Shown here one piece after another: positions 17,533 to 25,896 of a stretch of DNA of 64,000 nt. Below the pieces are notes generated by a model, which made no database searches, was not told the origin of the DNA, and saw only the letters and a list, made by a program, of their open reading frames with translations. Origin of the DNA: Paenibacillus validus NBRC 15382 (GTDB lineage Bacteria > Bacillota > Bacilli > Paenibacillales > NBRC-103111); contig NZ_BIMH01000018.1 in NCBI RefSeq assembly GCF_004000985.1, forward strand, positions 30,384-94,383, given 5' to 3'. The translations under genes were made by a program, and so were the position numbers. Numbering within the stretch: position 1 is the first letter of the stretch; each line of letters opens with the position of its first letter.

Positions 17533-18789
17533 TTAGTTCAACACCTTGCCCTTGGTTTCAGGCAAGAAGGCTATGACGAGCAGCGCAGCCAGCGCAAAGG
17601 CGATGGCAAGGAAGCCGAACGCGGCGCCTAACCCTATGCTTGTCGCCATAAAACCTACTACCGTAGGAGCCGTCGCAGCAATGCCGCGTCCGAAATTATA
17701 ACAGAAGCCTTGTCCGGTTGCGCGAATTTCTGTCGGGAACAATTCGGCCAGAACCGATCCGAAACCGCTGAAATACCCGGAGCCAAAGAAAGCGACGAAA
17801 GGTCCCAACAATAAGAGAGAGGTGGCATCATGCGTCATCCCGTAGACGGGCACCAGAAGGGCCGCCATGACGAAAAACAGGATAAATGTCTTCCTCCGTC
17901 CGATCTTATCGGCCAAAAAGCCGAATGTTACGTAACCGAACCAGGCTCCCGTTTGCATGATCACAATCCAGGTCGTTGATTTGAGAATATCAAGTCCGGC
18001 TCCGCCTTTATCGATCGGTGTCCCCAAGTAGGACGGAATCCAGGTAAATAAGCCCCAGTAACCGAATTGCGCGCAAACGCTTAAAGCAGCGCCCAACATG
18101 GTCCAACGAATAATTTTACTCGAAAATAGCTCCAGCAATTTAGGCTTGGCTTGTTTTACTTTGGAAGATTCTTGTTTCATTTTTTCCCATATTTCCGGTT
18201 CTTTCGTTCCTTTTCGAATCCAGATGGCGACTATAGCCGGGATAATACCGAAGAAAAAGACACCTCTCCAGCCCCACAAGGGAGAGATAAGGCCCGCTAC
18301 GATTGCGGCAAACGCATAGCCGATGGCCCAAGCGCTTTGCACAAACCCCATAGCTTTACCGCGATGCTTCGCATCCCAGGTTTCTGTAATTAACGCCGCT
18401 CCGGCAACCCATTCTCCACCCATACCAATGCCAAGCAGCAAACGGAATACAGCCAGTTGCGTAACCGTTTCAGAAAATCCGCACAGGAAAGTAAAGATCG
18501 AATAAACGAAAATACTTAGCATTAATGATTTGGTACGCCCGTATCGGTCTGCTACCATGCCGAATAATATGCCGCCTACGGCAGAGCTCAACAAAGTAAG
18601 CGTTGCCAAAAAACCGCCGGTCGTTTTGTCCATCTGTAAATCCGCCATCACATGAACAAGAACCATGGAGTACAGCATGACGTCCATCGCATCCAGAGCC
18701 CAGCCGGAGCTTGCCGCAATCAAGGCTCTCCATTGGTTTTTCGTGACCTCTTTATACCATGGCTTATTCGATACTTGTACTTGAGCCAT
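17533..18789 (-). CDS. MFS transporter for an organic acid (AAHS/sialate-type)
   Basis: A 418-residue, 12-helix proton symporter. Motifs seen: SSGWALDAMDVMLYSMVL in helix 1, DRYGRTKSLM in loop 2-3, LLGIGMGGEWVAGAALITET in helix 4, HRGKAMGFVQSAWAIGY in helix 5, DKIGRRKTF and LFPTEIRATGQGFCYNFGRG. This pattern is typical of aromatic acid, hydroxycarboxylate and sialate importers. It is the third gene of an operon headed by an MBL-fold hydrolase and a DUF6282-like hydrolase, 26 bases beyond the latter, and so is likely to import the compound those enzymes act on. Confidence 0.8.
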   Translation of the reverse strand: MAQVQVSNKPWYKEVTKNQWRALIAASSGWALDAMDVMLYSMVLVHVMADLQMDKTTGGFLATLTLLSSAVGGILFGMVADRYGRTKSLMLSIFVYSIFTFLCGFSETVTQLAVFRLLLGIGMGGEWVAGAALITETWDAKHRGKAMGFVQSAWAIGYAFAAIVAGLISPLWGWRGVFFFGIIPAIVAIWIRKGTKEPEIWEKMKQESSKVKQAKPKLLELFSSKIIRWTMLGAALSVCAQFGYWGLFTWIPSYLGTPIDKGGAGLDILKSTTWIVIMQTGAWFGYVTFGFLADKIGRRKTFILFFVMAALLVPVYGMTHDATSLLLLGPFVAFFGSGYFSGFGSVLAELFPTEIRATGQGFCYNFGRGIAATAPTVVGFMATSIGLGAAFGFLAIAFALAALLVIAFLPETKGKVLN

Positions 18790-18815
18790 TTGTTTGATCC
18801 TCCCTTTACTTGTAT

Positions 18816-19685
18816 TTAAGTTAGCCCGATTAATTCAGCCGGGTTGGAACAGGCCATTTGTTCAACCTCTTTTTCCGTCAAACCGTGCTCCAGCAAGATT
18901 TGTATGAAATGGTTATACCCTTCCGTAGGCGTCGGATGATTCGCTTGGCCAAAATCGGTTTGCAGGATGCATTTATCAAGCCCGATCTGACGAATGCCTT
19001 GAACAAGCTCATCCGGCTCGATCGATTTCCACAGCGGCATCAACGTTAACATGGACTTCTCTACATAAGCGCCCATTTTCACTAATTCAATTTGGAGAGA
19101 CAGGTCCATCTTATTAATTTTCAAATCGGGATGGGCGACAAGCACCTTCTCAACCCCTCGTGAAACGGCTGCTTCCACGACAATCCGGGTTTCCAGAGGG
19201 GATAAATGACCCGTAGCCAATACGGCCCCGCTGCCCTTAATTAAATCGATAATGTCATAGACAACGGGAAGCAAGCGGCCGTCTTCCGCAAGAACCGTAA
19301 TCCCTTTCTGGGGCAATAAACGAATCGTCGATTTCATTTCCTTGTAGTCGCTCTTTCCCCCGTAATGCTCAAGATGATGTTTGGCCGATCCTGTGGGCAT
19401 CCAGATCAATTTGGCGCCTTGTTGAATCGCCATATCAACGGCATAAGGGTTAAGACCTCCCACATACTCATTCAGAACGAGGGAACCGTAAACCTCGATT
19501 CCGTCAATCACTTTACTGACCAGTTTCGCTCTGGAAACCGTCGATTCTTCGTGCGCCTTTAATACAATCGCGCGCATCCCCGCCTTTTTCGCTTGTTCCG
19601 CCAGCTCCAAATCATTGACCGATCTGGGAAAGATGCTCGGACTGGAATGAACGTGAATGTCGATAGCACCCTTCAAATGGTTCAT
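18816..19685 (-). CDS. DUF6282-like amidohydrolase/PHP-type metal hydrolase
   Basis: A 289-residue cytoplasmic protein with the metal-ligand pattern of the amidohydrolase/PHP superfamily: DIHVHSSP near the N-terminus (HxH), AHEEST, EDGRLLPVVYDI, ATGHLSP, VAHPD and TDFGQANHPTP near the C-terminus. The arrangement resembles the DUF6282 family, whose reaction is not established to my knowledge. ATG at 19683-19685 was preferred over the longer frame because AAGGTGAG lies upstream. The gene is between an MBL-fold hydrolase and an MFS importer. A hydrolytic ring-opening or deacylation step upstream of 2-hydroxyacid oxidation is a reasonable but unproven role. Confidence 0.65.
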   Translation of the reverse strand: MNHLKGAIDIHVHSSPSIFPRSVNDLELAEQAKKAGMRAIVLKAHEESTVSRAKLVSKVIDGIEVYGSLVLNEYVGGLNPYAVDMAIQQGAKLIWMPTGSAKHHLEHYGGKSDYKEMKSTIRLLPQKGITVLAEDGRLLPVVYDIIDLIKGSGAVLATGHLSPLETRIVVEAAVSRGVEKVLVAHPDLKINKMDLSLQIELVKMGAYVEKSMLTLMPLWKSIEPDELVQGIRQIGLDKCILQTDFGQANHPTPTEGYNHFIQILLEHGLTEKEVEQMACSNPAELIGLT

Positions 19686-19705
19686 GAATCTCACCTTCTC
19701 TTGTC

Positions 19706-20428
19706 TTAAATCTTTATAGAGAATTTCTCGTCCTTCCACGGAACGATAATATCTATAACGCTTTCATTTAAGGGCACGACTTCGACCTGCTGTCCGGTTC
19801 TTCGGATCTCCAGCAACCGGTCATGGCCCGGAACGACAATGTCCGCCCATTGTTTGACGGCGTTAATACTCTCCCTGCTTCTTGCATCGTCCCATGTCAT
19901 GGCAACTTCACCGGTGATCAATTCGGATATGTTCTTGACGGTGTCGGATACGAGCGCCCATTTTTTCCCTTGATAGTCCAGAAGGATCGAGTACAGTCCC
20001 GGCGTATGGCCCGGGGTATGGATCCAATTCAGTCCTTCGACGACACCCGATTTGCCGGACAATAGCGATAATCTCCCGGAATCTCTCAGCGCCGGATACA
20101 TCTCGGCAGGAACGGCAAGATCGGCTTCCCCATTGTTCTCGATATGCGTTACTTCTTCTTCATGCAAATAAAAGGTCGCATTAGGAAAAAGAGGGTAATT
20201 GACAGCGTGATCAAAATGAAAGTGACTTAATAAAACCGTCCCTATATCCTCTCTGTTCACGCCTAGCTCTTGTAATCTGGTTAAAAGCGCGCCGCGCTCG
20301 TTGAATCCCACCGTATCAAACAGAATGGGCGACTTCCCCTCCTGTCGAATCAATACGCAGCTGCTCCATCCAAGAAACCCGCGACTCGAACGGCCTGGAA
20401 AGCCCTGAAACAAGAGATCAACCCGCAT
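19706..20428 (-). CDS. metallo-beta-lactamase-fold hydrolase
   Basis: A 240-residue enzyme with the full MBL metal-binding set: HFHFDH, HTPGHTPG, SDT and PGHD. Size and motif spacing resemble lactonase-like (AHL lactonase/AttM-type) members, so lactone or ester hydrolysis is possible; the substrate is unknown. It heads an operon with the DUF6282-like hydrolase 20 bases downstream and an MFS importer. A FadR-type operator lies 60 bases upstream of its start. The divergent neighbour is the L-2-hydroxyacid oxidase lhgO. Confidence 0.75.
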   Translation of the reverse strand: MRVDLLFQGFPGRSSRGFLGWSSCVLIRQEGKSPILFDTVGFNERGALLTRLQELGVNREDIGTVLLSHFHFDHAVNYPLFPNATFYLHEEEVTHIENNGEADLAVPAEMYPALRDSGRLSLLSGKSGVVEGLNWIHTPGHTPGLYSILLDYQGKKWALVSDTVKNISELITGEVAMTWDDARSRESINAVKQWADIVVPGHDRLLEIRRTGQQVEVVPLNESVIDIIVPWKDEKFSIKI

Positions 20429-20487
20429 ACTTTAAAACCACCGCTTTTCTGTTTGAGAATTGTAAATTCGGCTAACTTGTATCATAT

Positions 20488-20511
20488 TTGTACTACAAAT
20501 TGTTATTACAA
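20488..20511. promoter_or_regulatory. FadR-type operator(s) upstream of the MBL operon
   Basis: TTGTACTACAA (20488-20498) is a full match to the TTGTANTACAA palindrome. It is directly followed by a degenerate second copy, TTGTTATTACAA (20500-20511), with one extra central base. Confidence 0.6.
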
Positions 20512-20645
20512 ATTTCCGTGATCTTGAAGACCATATTCTTTTTTTACCCCTATTTTCCCAAGCAATAAAAGAATACAATAAGATTCACAAAATGTCCATA
20601 TGCAATCCATGAATAATTTTTATTTAATTTGTATGACATGCACGC

Positions 20646-20661
20646 TATAATTGTATTACAA
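20646..20661 (+). promoter_or_regulatory. lhgO -10 element overlapped by FadR-type operator
   Basis: A perfect TATAAT (20646-20651) shares its last base with TTGTATTACAA (20651-20661). An operator at the -10/+1 region is the classic position for repression. The lhgO start is 38 bases further. Confidence 0.6.
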
Positions 20662-20698
20662 GTTTATACTTATTGCTCAAGAGAAAGGTGATAAAAAA

Positions 20699-21892
20699 AT
20701 GTACGATTATCTCATTATCGGCGGCGGTATCGTCGGTCTCTCCACCTGCTATTCCCTCATTCAAAAATATCCGCAAGCCAAAATCGCCGTCATTGAAAAG
20801 GAAAGCACCCTTGCCTTTCATCAAACAGGCCATAATAGCGGAGTCATTCATTCCGGCATTTATTACAAACCCGGAAGTTTGAAAGCCAATCTGTCCAAAG
20901 AAGGAGGCGAGCTGCTGCGCGCTTTCTGCGACCGGCATCATATTCCTTACGAGATGTGCGGCAAAGTCATTGTGGCGACCGAGCAAGAGGAGCTGCCGCT
21001 GCTGAACCGTCTATATACGCGCGCTCTTGAGAATAAACTGGATGTGTCCATGATCGATTCCGGTCAGCTCAAAGAAATTGAACCCCACGCCTACGGAATA
21101 AGAGCGATTCACGTGAAAGCAGCCGGCATCGTCAAATACAAGTCTGTTGCGGAAGCGCTTGCCAAAGTCATTCGGGAGCAAGGAGGAGACATTCATTTAA
21201 GCACCAAAGTGGAAAATATCGTAGAGGGTCCGGACCGCATTCAAGTCGAATGCTCAGCCCAAACGTTCCATACCCGCTATCTGATCAATTGCGCGGGACT
21301 GCACTGCGATCGCATCGCCGCCAACCAAGGACTCAAGCCCGGTATGAAAATCGTGCCTTTTCGCGGCGAATATTATGAGTTAACGCCTGAAAAACATCAT
21401 TTGGTTAAGCATTTGATCTACCCGGTGCCCAATCCGAATTTCCCTTTCCTGGGCGTTCACTTTACCCGTATGATCGACGGCCATGTCCATGCGGGTCCAA
21501 ACGCCGTGTTAAGCTTTAAACGGGAAGGTTATCGCAAATCCGATTTTAACTTTAAAGATTTTACTGAAGTCATGATGTATCCTGCCTTTTGGAAAATTGC
21601 CCGGCAGAACATCGGCGAAGGCTGGAAAGAAATGGCCCGTTCTTGGAGCAAAAAAGTGTTCGTCCGCAGTCTTCAACGGTTAATACCCGAAATCCGGGAA
21701 GACGATTTGGTTAAATCGGAGAACGGGGTCAGGGCGCAGGCGCTTACGAAGGATGGAAAACTGGTGGATGACTTCATGATCGTGAGCAATCCGCGTTCCA
21801 TTCATATCCTGAACGCTCCCTCGCCGGCGGCGACCGCTTCTTTGGCGATCGGCCGGACCATTTGCGAGCGCATACCGGAACCGGTACATTAA
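20699..21892 (+). CDS. lhgO: L-2-hydroxyglutarate oxidase-type flavoenzyme
   Basis: A 397-residue FAD-dependent oxidoreductase of the DAO fold that oxidises L-2-hydroxyglutarate or a similar L-2-hydroxyacid and feeds electrons to quinone. The N-terminal dinucleotide motif IIGGGIVGLSTCY, the HQTGHNSGVIHSGIYY segment, GIVKYKSVAEAL, INCAGLHCDRIA, VPFRGEYYEL and a C-terminal NAPSPAATASLAIG are hallmarks of LhgO (E. coli YgaF). ATG at 20699 follows GAAAGGTG. It is transcribed alone, divergent from the MBL operon, from a promoter overlapped by a FadR-type operator. Together with GlcD/GlcF it would let the cell oxidise both enantiomers of a hydroxyacid, or two different products of one substrate. 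Confidence 0.85.
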   Translation: MYDYLIIGGGIVGLSTCYSLIQKYPQAKIAVIEKESTLAFHQTGHNSGVIHSGIYYKPGSLKANLSKEGGELLRAFCDRHHIPYEMCGKVIVATEQEELPLLNRLYTRALENKLDVSMIDSGQLKEIEPHAYGIRAIHVKAAGIVKYKSVAEALAKVIREQGGDIHLSTKVENIVEGPDRIQVECSAQTFHTRYLINCAGLHCDRIAANQGLKPGMKIVPFRGEYYELTPEKHHLVKHLIYPVPNPNFPFLGVHFTRMIDGHVHAGPNAVLSFKREGYRKSDFNFKDFTEVMMYPAFWKIARQNIGEGWKEMARSWSKKVFVRSLQRLIPEIREDDLVKSENGVRAQALTKDGKLVDDFMIVSNPRSIHILNAPSPAATASLAIGRTICERIPEPVH

Positions 21893-21914
21893 GCTCCGCT
21901 CCTTCCTCAAGAGC

Positions 21915-21946
21915 AAAGCCCCGAAGAATCCTCTTCGGGGCTTTTT
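21915..21946 (+). terminator. bidirectional terminator between lhgO and the M20 gene
   Basis: An 11-base stem (AGCCCCGAAGA with TCTTCGGGGCT, 21917-21942) followed by TTTTT on the plus strand; the minus strand has a shorter T tract and may use the same hairpin for the converging ABC operon. Confidence 0.88.
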
Positions 21947-21968
21947 ATCGATCCTATTTAACCGCGGC

Positions 21969-23111
21969 TCAGCAGCGCGCGATCAATCGCGCAAGCAAGG
22001 CGGTTCGCTGCGGAATCTCGCCGATCCGCACATATTCCAAGGGTGAATGCGCGTGATCACCGCGGGCGCCGAGACCATCGAGAGTCGGTGTGCCGACGGC
22101 CGCTATGAAGTTGCCGTCGCTGACGCCGCCGGTCGATGTCTCCTCCAGGGAGACGGCCAGCTCGCTCTGCGCAATTTCGCGGGCCAGCGCATACAACGCC
22201 CCCGCCGCCTCCGACCGCTCCATCGGAGGACGCGTCATGCCGCCCGAGACGGACAGCTCCGCGCCCGGCAGACTGGGAGCCAACGAGGCGAATACCGCTT
22301 CGATCCGTCTCGCCTCGTCCAGCGTAGCCACCCGCACATCGATTTCGGCCTCGGCATAATCGGCCACCACGTTGGCGCCGATCCCACCTTGAATGACACC
22401 GACATTCAAGGTGGTTCCGAGGGAATAATCGGTCATGCCGTGCAGCCGCTGAATGTGGCGGGCCAGCTCTTCAATAGCCGACACCCCTGCTTGCGGATTA
22501 ACGCCGGCATGGGCGGATCTGCCTTTCACCTGCAGCTTATACCGGCCGCTGCCCTTCCGGGCGGTTTTCAATGCGCCGGCAGGCTCCATAGGCGGCTCCA
22601 ATACGAAAGCGGCCGCCGATTGGCGCGCCGCGTTCTCGATAAACTCACGGGAATTCGGGCTGCCGATTTCCTCGTCGCTGTTCAGCAGCAGCACGACCCG
22701 TTTGTCTTCAGGGAAGCTTCCGGTATCCTGCAGCGCCTTCAAGGCGAATATGGCCTGCAGCAGACCCGTTTTCATATCGTACACACCGGGACCGTAGGCA
22801 TTCCCGTTCTCGATGCGAAACGGCCGGCGTTCCGCCTCGCCGAGCGGCCATACCGTATCATAATGACCTACCAGAAGAATTTGCTTAGGTCCATGTCCTA
22901 CCTCGCACAGCAGGCGATCTCCGGCAATCGGATGAGGAACGCGCTGGACGCGCCCCCCGGTCAAGCGTGTAAACTGTGCCGCATACCAATCGGCCATACG
23001 ATCGTTTTGCACTTTGCTTCGGGAGGGAGAATCGATATTGACGCTCTCCTCCAATAGTTGCAGCAGCTCAGGCAAATAGGATTCGATCTGCTCTGTAAGT
23101 GAAGTTAACAT
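21969..23111 (-). CDS. M20-family metallopeptidase (carboxypeptidase G2-like)
   Basis: A 380-residue zinc hydrolase cleaving an amide or peptide bond in the cytoplasm. The catalytic and zinc ligands are visible: VGHYDTVWPLG, GPGVYDMKTG, NSDEEIGSP and the dimerisation domain starting KGRSAHAGVNPQAG; the C-terminal ligand is in GDHAHSP. Similarity is greatest to carboxypeptidase G2/ArgE-type enzymes that release glutamate or N-acyl groups. It is the last gene of an ABC importer operon (18 bases after the second permease), so it probably hydrolyses the imported substrate. Confidence 0.85.
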   Translation of the reverse strand: MLTSLTEQIESYLPELLQLLEESVNIDSPSRSKVQNDRMADWYAAQFTRLTGGRVQRVPHPIAGDRLLCEVGHGPKQILLVGHYDTVWPLGEAERRPFRIENGNAYGPGVYDMKTGLLQAIFALKALQDTGSFPEDKRVVLLLNSDEEIGSPNSREFIENAARQSAAAFVLEPPMEPAGALKTARKGSGRYKLQVKGRSAHAGVNPQAGVSAIEELARHIQRLHGMTDYSLGTTLNVGVIQGGIGANVVADYAEAEIDVRVATLDEARRIEAVFASLAPSLPGAELSVSGGMTRPPMERSEAAGALYALAREIAQSELAVSLEETSTGGVSDGNFIAAVGTPTLDGLGARGDHAHSPLEYVRIGEIPQRTALLARLIARC

Positions 23112-23129
23112 GATAGTAATGCAGCTCCG

Positions 23130-23933
23130 TTAATGGGATTGCGAATTGGAACCGAACAACCGGTCCAGACCATATACGCGCTCCAAGAGAATAATAAACA
23201 CAAGACTCAACAAAATGACGACCGACGATATCGACGCGACAAGCGGATCAAGCGTCTCCTGCATGTAGCTGAAGATGGCAAGCGGCAGCGTCGTATTGGA
23301 CGGCGAGATCAGGAACAGCGACACGGTCACGTTATCGAACGAAGTCAGGAAGGCAAATATCATTCCCGACATGATGGCCGGCTTCAGCAATGGCAGGGTG
23401 ATGTCCCTGAACACGTGAAACGGTTTGGCCCCCAAAATATAAGCCGCACGCTCCAGCGTATAGTCGAACGAGCTGAGCCCCGTTAAGACAAGACGCACGA
23501 CATACGGAATCGAAATCAGCACGTGCGCCAGCAGCAAGCCCAAGAATGTACCGGCCAGTCCCATCCGCGTAAAAAACAACAGTACCGCGATCCCGATGAT
23601 AAGCGCGGGAACGGTCAGCGGCGACAGCAGCAGACCGTTGATGACGCTGCTGCCGCGGAATTTGTACTTGTGCAAAGCAAGCCCTGCCAGCGTTCCGATG
23701 ATGGTGGAAATGACAGCTGTTAAAGCCGCAAGCTGCAGGCTGAACAGGAACGAATCGATAAACTCCGGCCGATCGAATATTTTTTCGTACCACATGAAGG
23801 AGAACCCGACAGGCGGAAACGATAAATATTTAACGGACGTGAGAGAGGTAGGAATAATGACCAGCAGCGGCGAAACGATAAAAAATACGACGAAAAACGT
23901 GATCACGCCTAACGGCGTTATTTTTCTGCTCAT
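23130..23933 (-). CDS. ABC transporter permease (PotC-like)
   Basis: A 267-residue integral membrane protein with six helices and the binding-protein-dependent permease signature around residues 165-185 (ERAAYILGAKPFHVFRDITL). It belongs to the spermidine/putrescine-type (PotC) group of permeases, which also includes importers of other small amino compounds and organic ions. It overlaps the partner permease by an ATGA and is transcribed with it. Confidence 0.85.
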   Translation of the reverse strand: MSRKITPLGVITFFVVFFIVSPLLVIIPTSLTSVKYLSFPPVGFSFMWYEKIFDRPEFIDSFLFSLQLAALTAVISTIIGTLAGLALHKYKFRGSSVINGLLLSPLTVPALIIGIAVLLFFTRMGLAGTFLGLLLAHVLISIPYVVRLVLTGLSSFDYTLERAAYILGAKPFHVFRDITLPLLKPAIMSGMIFAFLTSFDNVTVSLFLISPSNTTLPLAIFSYMQETLDPLVASISSVVILLSLVFIILLERVYGLDRLFGSNSQSH

Positions 23934-24787
23934 GAAGAGAACACCTCTTTATAACGCTTCGTCTCCACCAGCCGGGTAAACAGCGTCACTAATGCGATCG
24001 TGGAGCCAAGCAGCAGAAAGGCCAGCGCCGCTCCGAGCGGCCAATTGAGCTGGGCCATGACCTTCTCATACGTAATGACCGGAAGCACCTTCACGGACGT
24101 ACCGCCCATCAGGGCCGGCGTTACGAATGCGCTCATGGACAGACTGAAGACAAGCGTCGTGCCGGCGACCATGCCCGGCAGCGAGAGCGGTAAAGTAACG
24201 GTAAAGAACGTGCGCAGCCTGCTGGCGCCCAGAATGCTTGCTGCCTTATACAAGGAACCGTCAATTTGATAAAGGCTCGTCGAAATCGCCAAGATCATGT
24301 ACACAATGAACGAGTCGGTCAAGCCGATAACGACGCCCAGCTCGTTATACAGCAGCTTCAAGGGCTCCTGGATCAGTCCAAGCTGCAGGAGCGTCGTATT
24401 GATCCAGCCCTTCTCCCCGAGAATGACGACCCATCCGAAATTTCGGATGACGACGCTGACCAGATGCGGGGAAATAATCAGGAAGGTGATGATCCCCCTC
24501 ATCTTCCCCGTCGTCTGCGCCATAAACATGGCTACCGGGTAGCCCAGCAGGAAACAGGCCAGCACCGTTAACAGACTCATTTTAATCGTCCGCCATAAAA
24601 TTTGAACATAATACGGATCCTGCACAAACAGCAGGTAATTTTCCAATGAAAAGGCCTCATGCTTATCCTGGAAACTGAGAATCAGGATATAGAGCATCGG
24701 AAGCAGGAAAACGCCCAGCACTACCGCCATCCCGGGGGCAAGCAGCAAAGCCGCGGCTCGCGTCGAACGGTTGCGTCCCTCGCTCAT
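23930..24787 (-). CDS. ABC transporter permease (PotB-like)
   Basis: A 285-residue, six-helix permease with the coupling EAA loop (YKAASILGASRLRTFFTVTL). It pairs with the downstream PotC-like permease to form the channel of the importer. The gene overlaps both its neighbours by four bases, indicating tight translational coupling. Confidence 0.85.
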   Translation of the reverse strand: MSEGRNRSTRAAALLLAPGMAVVLGVFLLPMLYILILSFQDKHEAFSLENYLLFVQDPYYVQILWRTIKMSLLTVLACFLLGYPVAMFMAQTTGKMRGIITFLIISPHLVSVVIRNFGWVVILGEKGWINTTLLQLGLIQEPLKLLYNELGVVIGLTDSFIVYMILAISTSLYQIDGSLYKAASILGASRLRTFFTVTLPLSLPGMVAGTTLVFSLSMSAFVTPALMGGTSVKVLPVITYEKVMAQLNWPLGAALAFLLLGSTIALVTLFTRLVETKRYKEVFSS

Positions 24788-25896
24788 TGTTCCTTCACCT
24801 GCCCGGAGAATACAAATACATCTTCCGACTTCCAGTTCAGGTTGACGGTTTGGCCGGCCGCCAAGGATGCTTCCTGCTCCGCGGTTTCGATGCGGAAGGT
24901 AAGGACGTCATGGCCCACCTCAACCTCGCATTCGGTATAGGCCCCGAGGAACGAGGTCAGCTTCACGCGGCCCTGCATTTCATTATTGCTCTCCGCCCGA
25001 GCATCTGCGGTTTGCAAGTGAATTTTCTCGGGTCTGACGTAAATCGAGACCGGCTCTCCGATGGAAAAACGGCGCTCGCGCGATGGCGCTTGCAGCGTAA
25101 AGCCCGATGCCGTCTTCAACACGAGCGTATCGCCTTGAACCTGCTCGACGACGCCTTGCATCCGATTGGACTTGCCGATAAAGGTATGCACAAATTCAGA
25201 CGCCGGCCGGTTGTAAATTTCCCAAGGCGTACCGATCTGCTCCACCTTGCCGTGGTCAAGCACGACAATCCGGCTCGACAAATACAAGGCTTCTTCCTGA
25301 TCATGGGTAACGAAAATCGTCGTGACGCCGATTTCTTGCTGCAGCCTCTTCAGCTCATCGCGCAGCTCCTCCCGGAGCTTGGCGTCCAGGTTGCTAAGCG
25401 GCTCATCGAGCAGCAGCAGCGACGGCTCGGTAACAAGCGCCCTCGCAATGGCGATCCGCTGACGCTGACCGCCGGACAGCTGCTTCGGATAGCGGTCCGC
25501 TACATGAGGCAGCTTAACCAGCTCCAGCACCTTGCCGACGCGCTCGGCAATTTCCGCCTTAGCTACCTTGCGGAGCTTCAAACCATAGCCGACATTCTCG
25601 GCTACCGTCATGTGAGGGAAAAGAGAATACGTCTGGAAGACCATCCCCAGGTCACGCTTGTTGGACGGTACGCCGTTCATCCGTTTGCCTTTAATCAGCA
25701 GGTCGCCTTGATCAGGCTCCAGGAAGCCGGCGATCATGTTCAGCGTCGTCGTCTTTCCGCACCCGGACGGGCCGAGAAAGGAGACGCATTCGCCCTTCTC
25801 GACCTGCAGATTAAAGTTGTCTACAACCACGTTGGAACCAAATTTTTTCTGTACATTGAGCAATTCTACATCGATGCTTTTGGCCACGGGGATCAC
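24784..25896 (-). CDS. ABC transporter ATP-binding protein (PotA-like)
   Basis: A 370-residue ATPase energising the importer. Walker A (GPSGCGKTT), Q-loop (VFQTYSLFPHM), signature (LSGGQRQRIAIARAL), Walker B (LLLDEPLSNLD) and the H-loop (FVTHDQEEAL) are all intact, followed by a C-terminal TOBE domain (about residues 285-365). The gene begins immediately after the binding-protein gene and overlaps the PotB-like permease. Confidence 0.9.
   Translation of the reverse strand: MIPVAKSIDVELLNVQKKFGSNVVVDNFNLQVEKGECVSFLGPSGCGKTTTLNMIAGFLEPDQGDLLIKGKRMNGVPSNKRDLGMVFQTYSLFPHMTVAENVGYGLKLRKVAKAEIAERVGKVLELVKLPHVADRYPKQLSGGQRQRIAIARALVTEPSLLLLDEPLSNLDAKLREELRDELKRLQQEIGVTTIFVTHDQEEALYLSSRIVVLDHGKVEQIGTPWEIYNRPASEFVHTFIGKSNRMQGVVEQVQGDTLVLKTASGFTLQAPSRERRFSIGEPVSIYVRPEKIHLQTADARAESNNEMQGRVKLTSFLGAYTECEVEVGHDVLTFRIETAEQEASLAAGQTVNLNWKSEDVFVFSGQVKEQ

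Noticed and set aside
22047..23057. A 336-codon open frame on the plus strand
   Set aside because: It is the shadow of the M20 peptidase, whose metal ligands are all present on the other strand.
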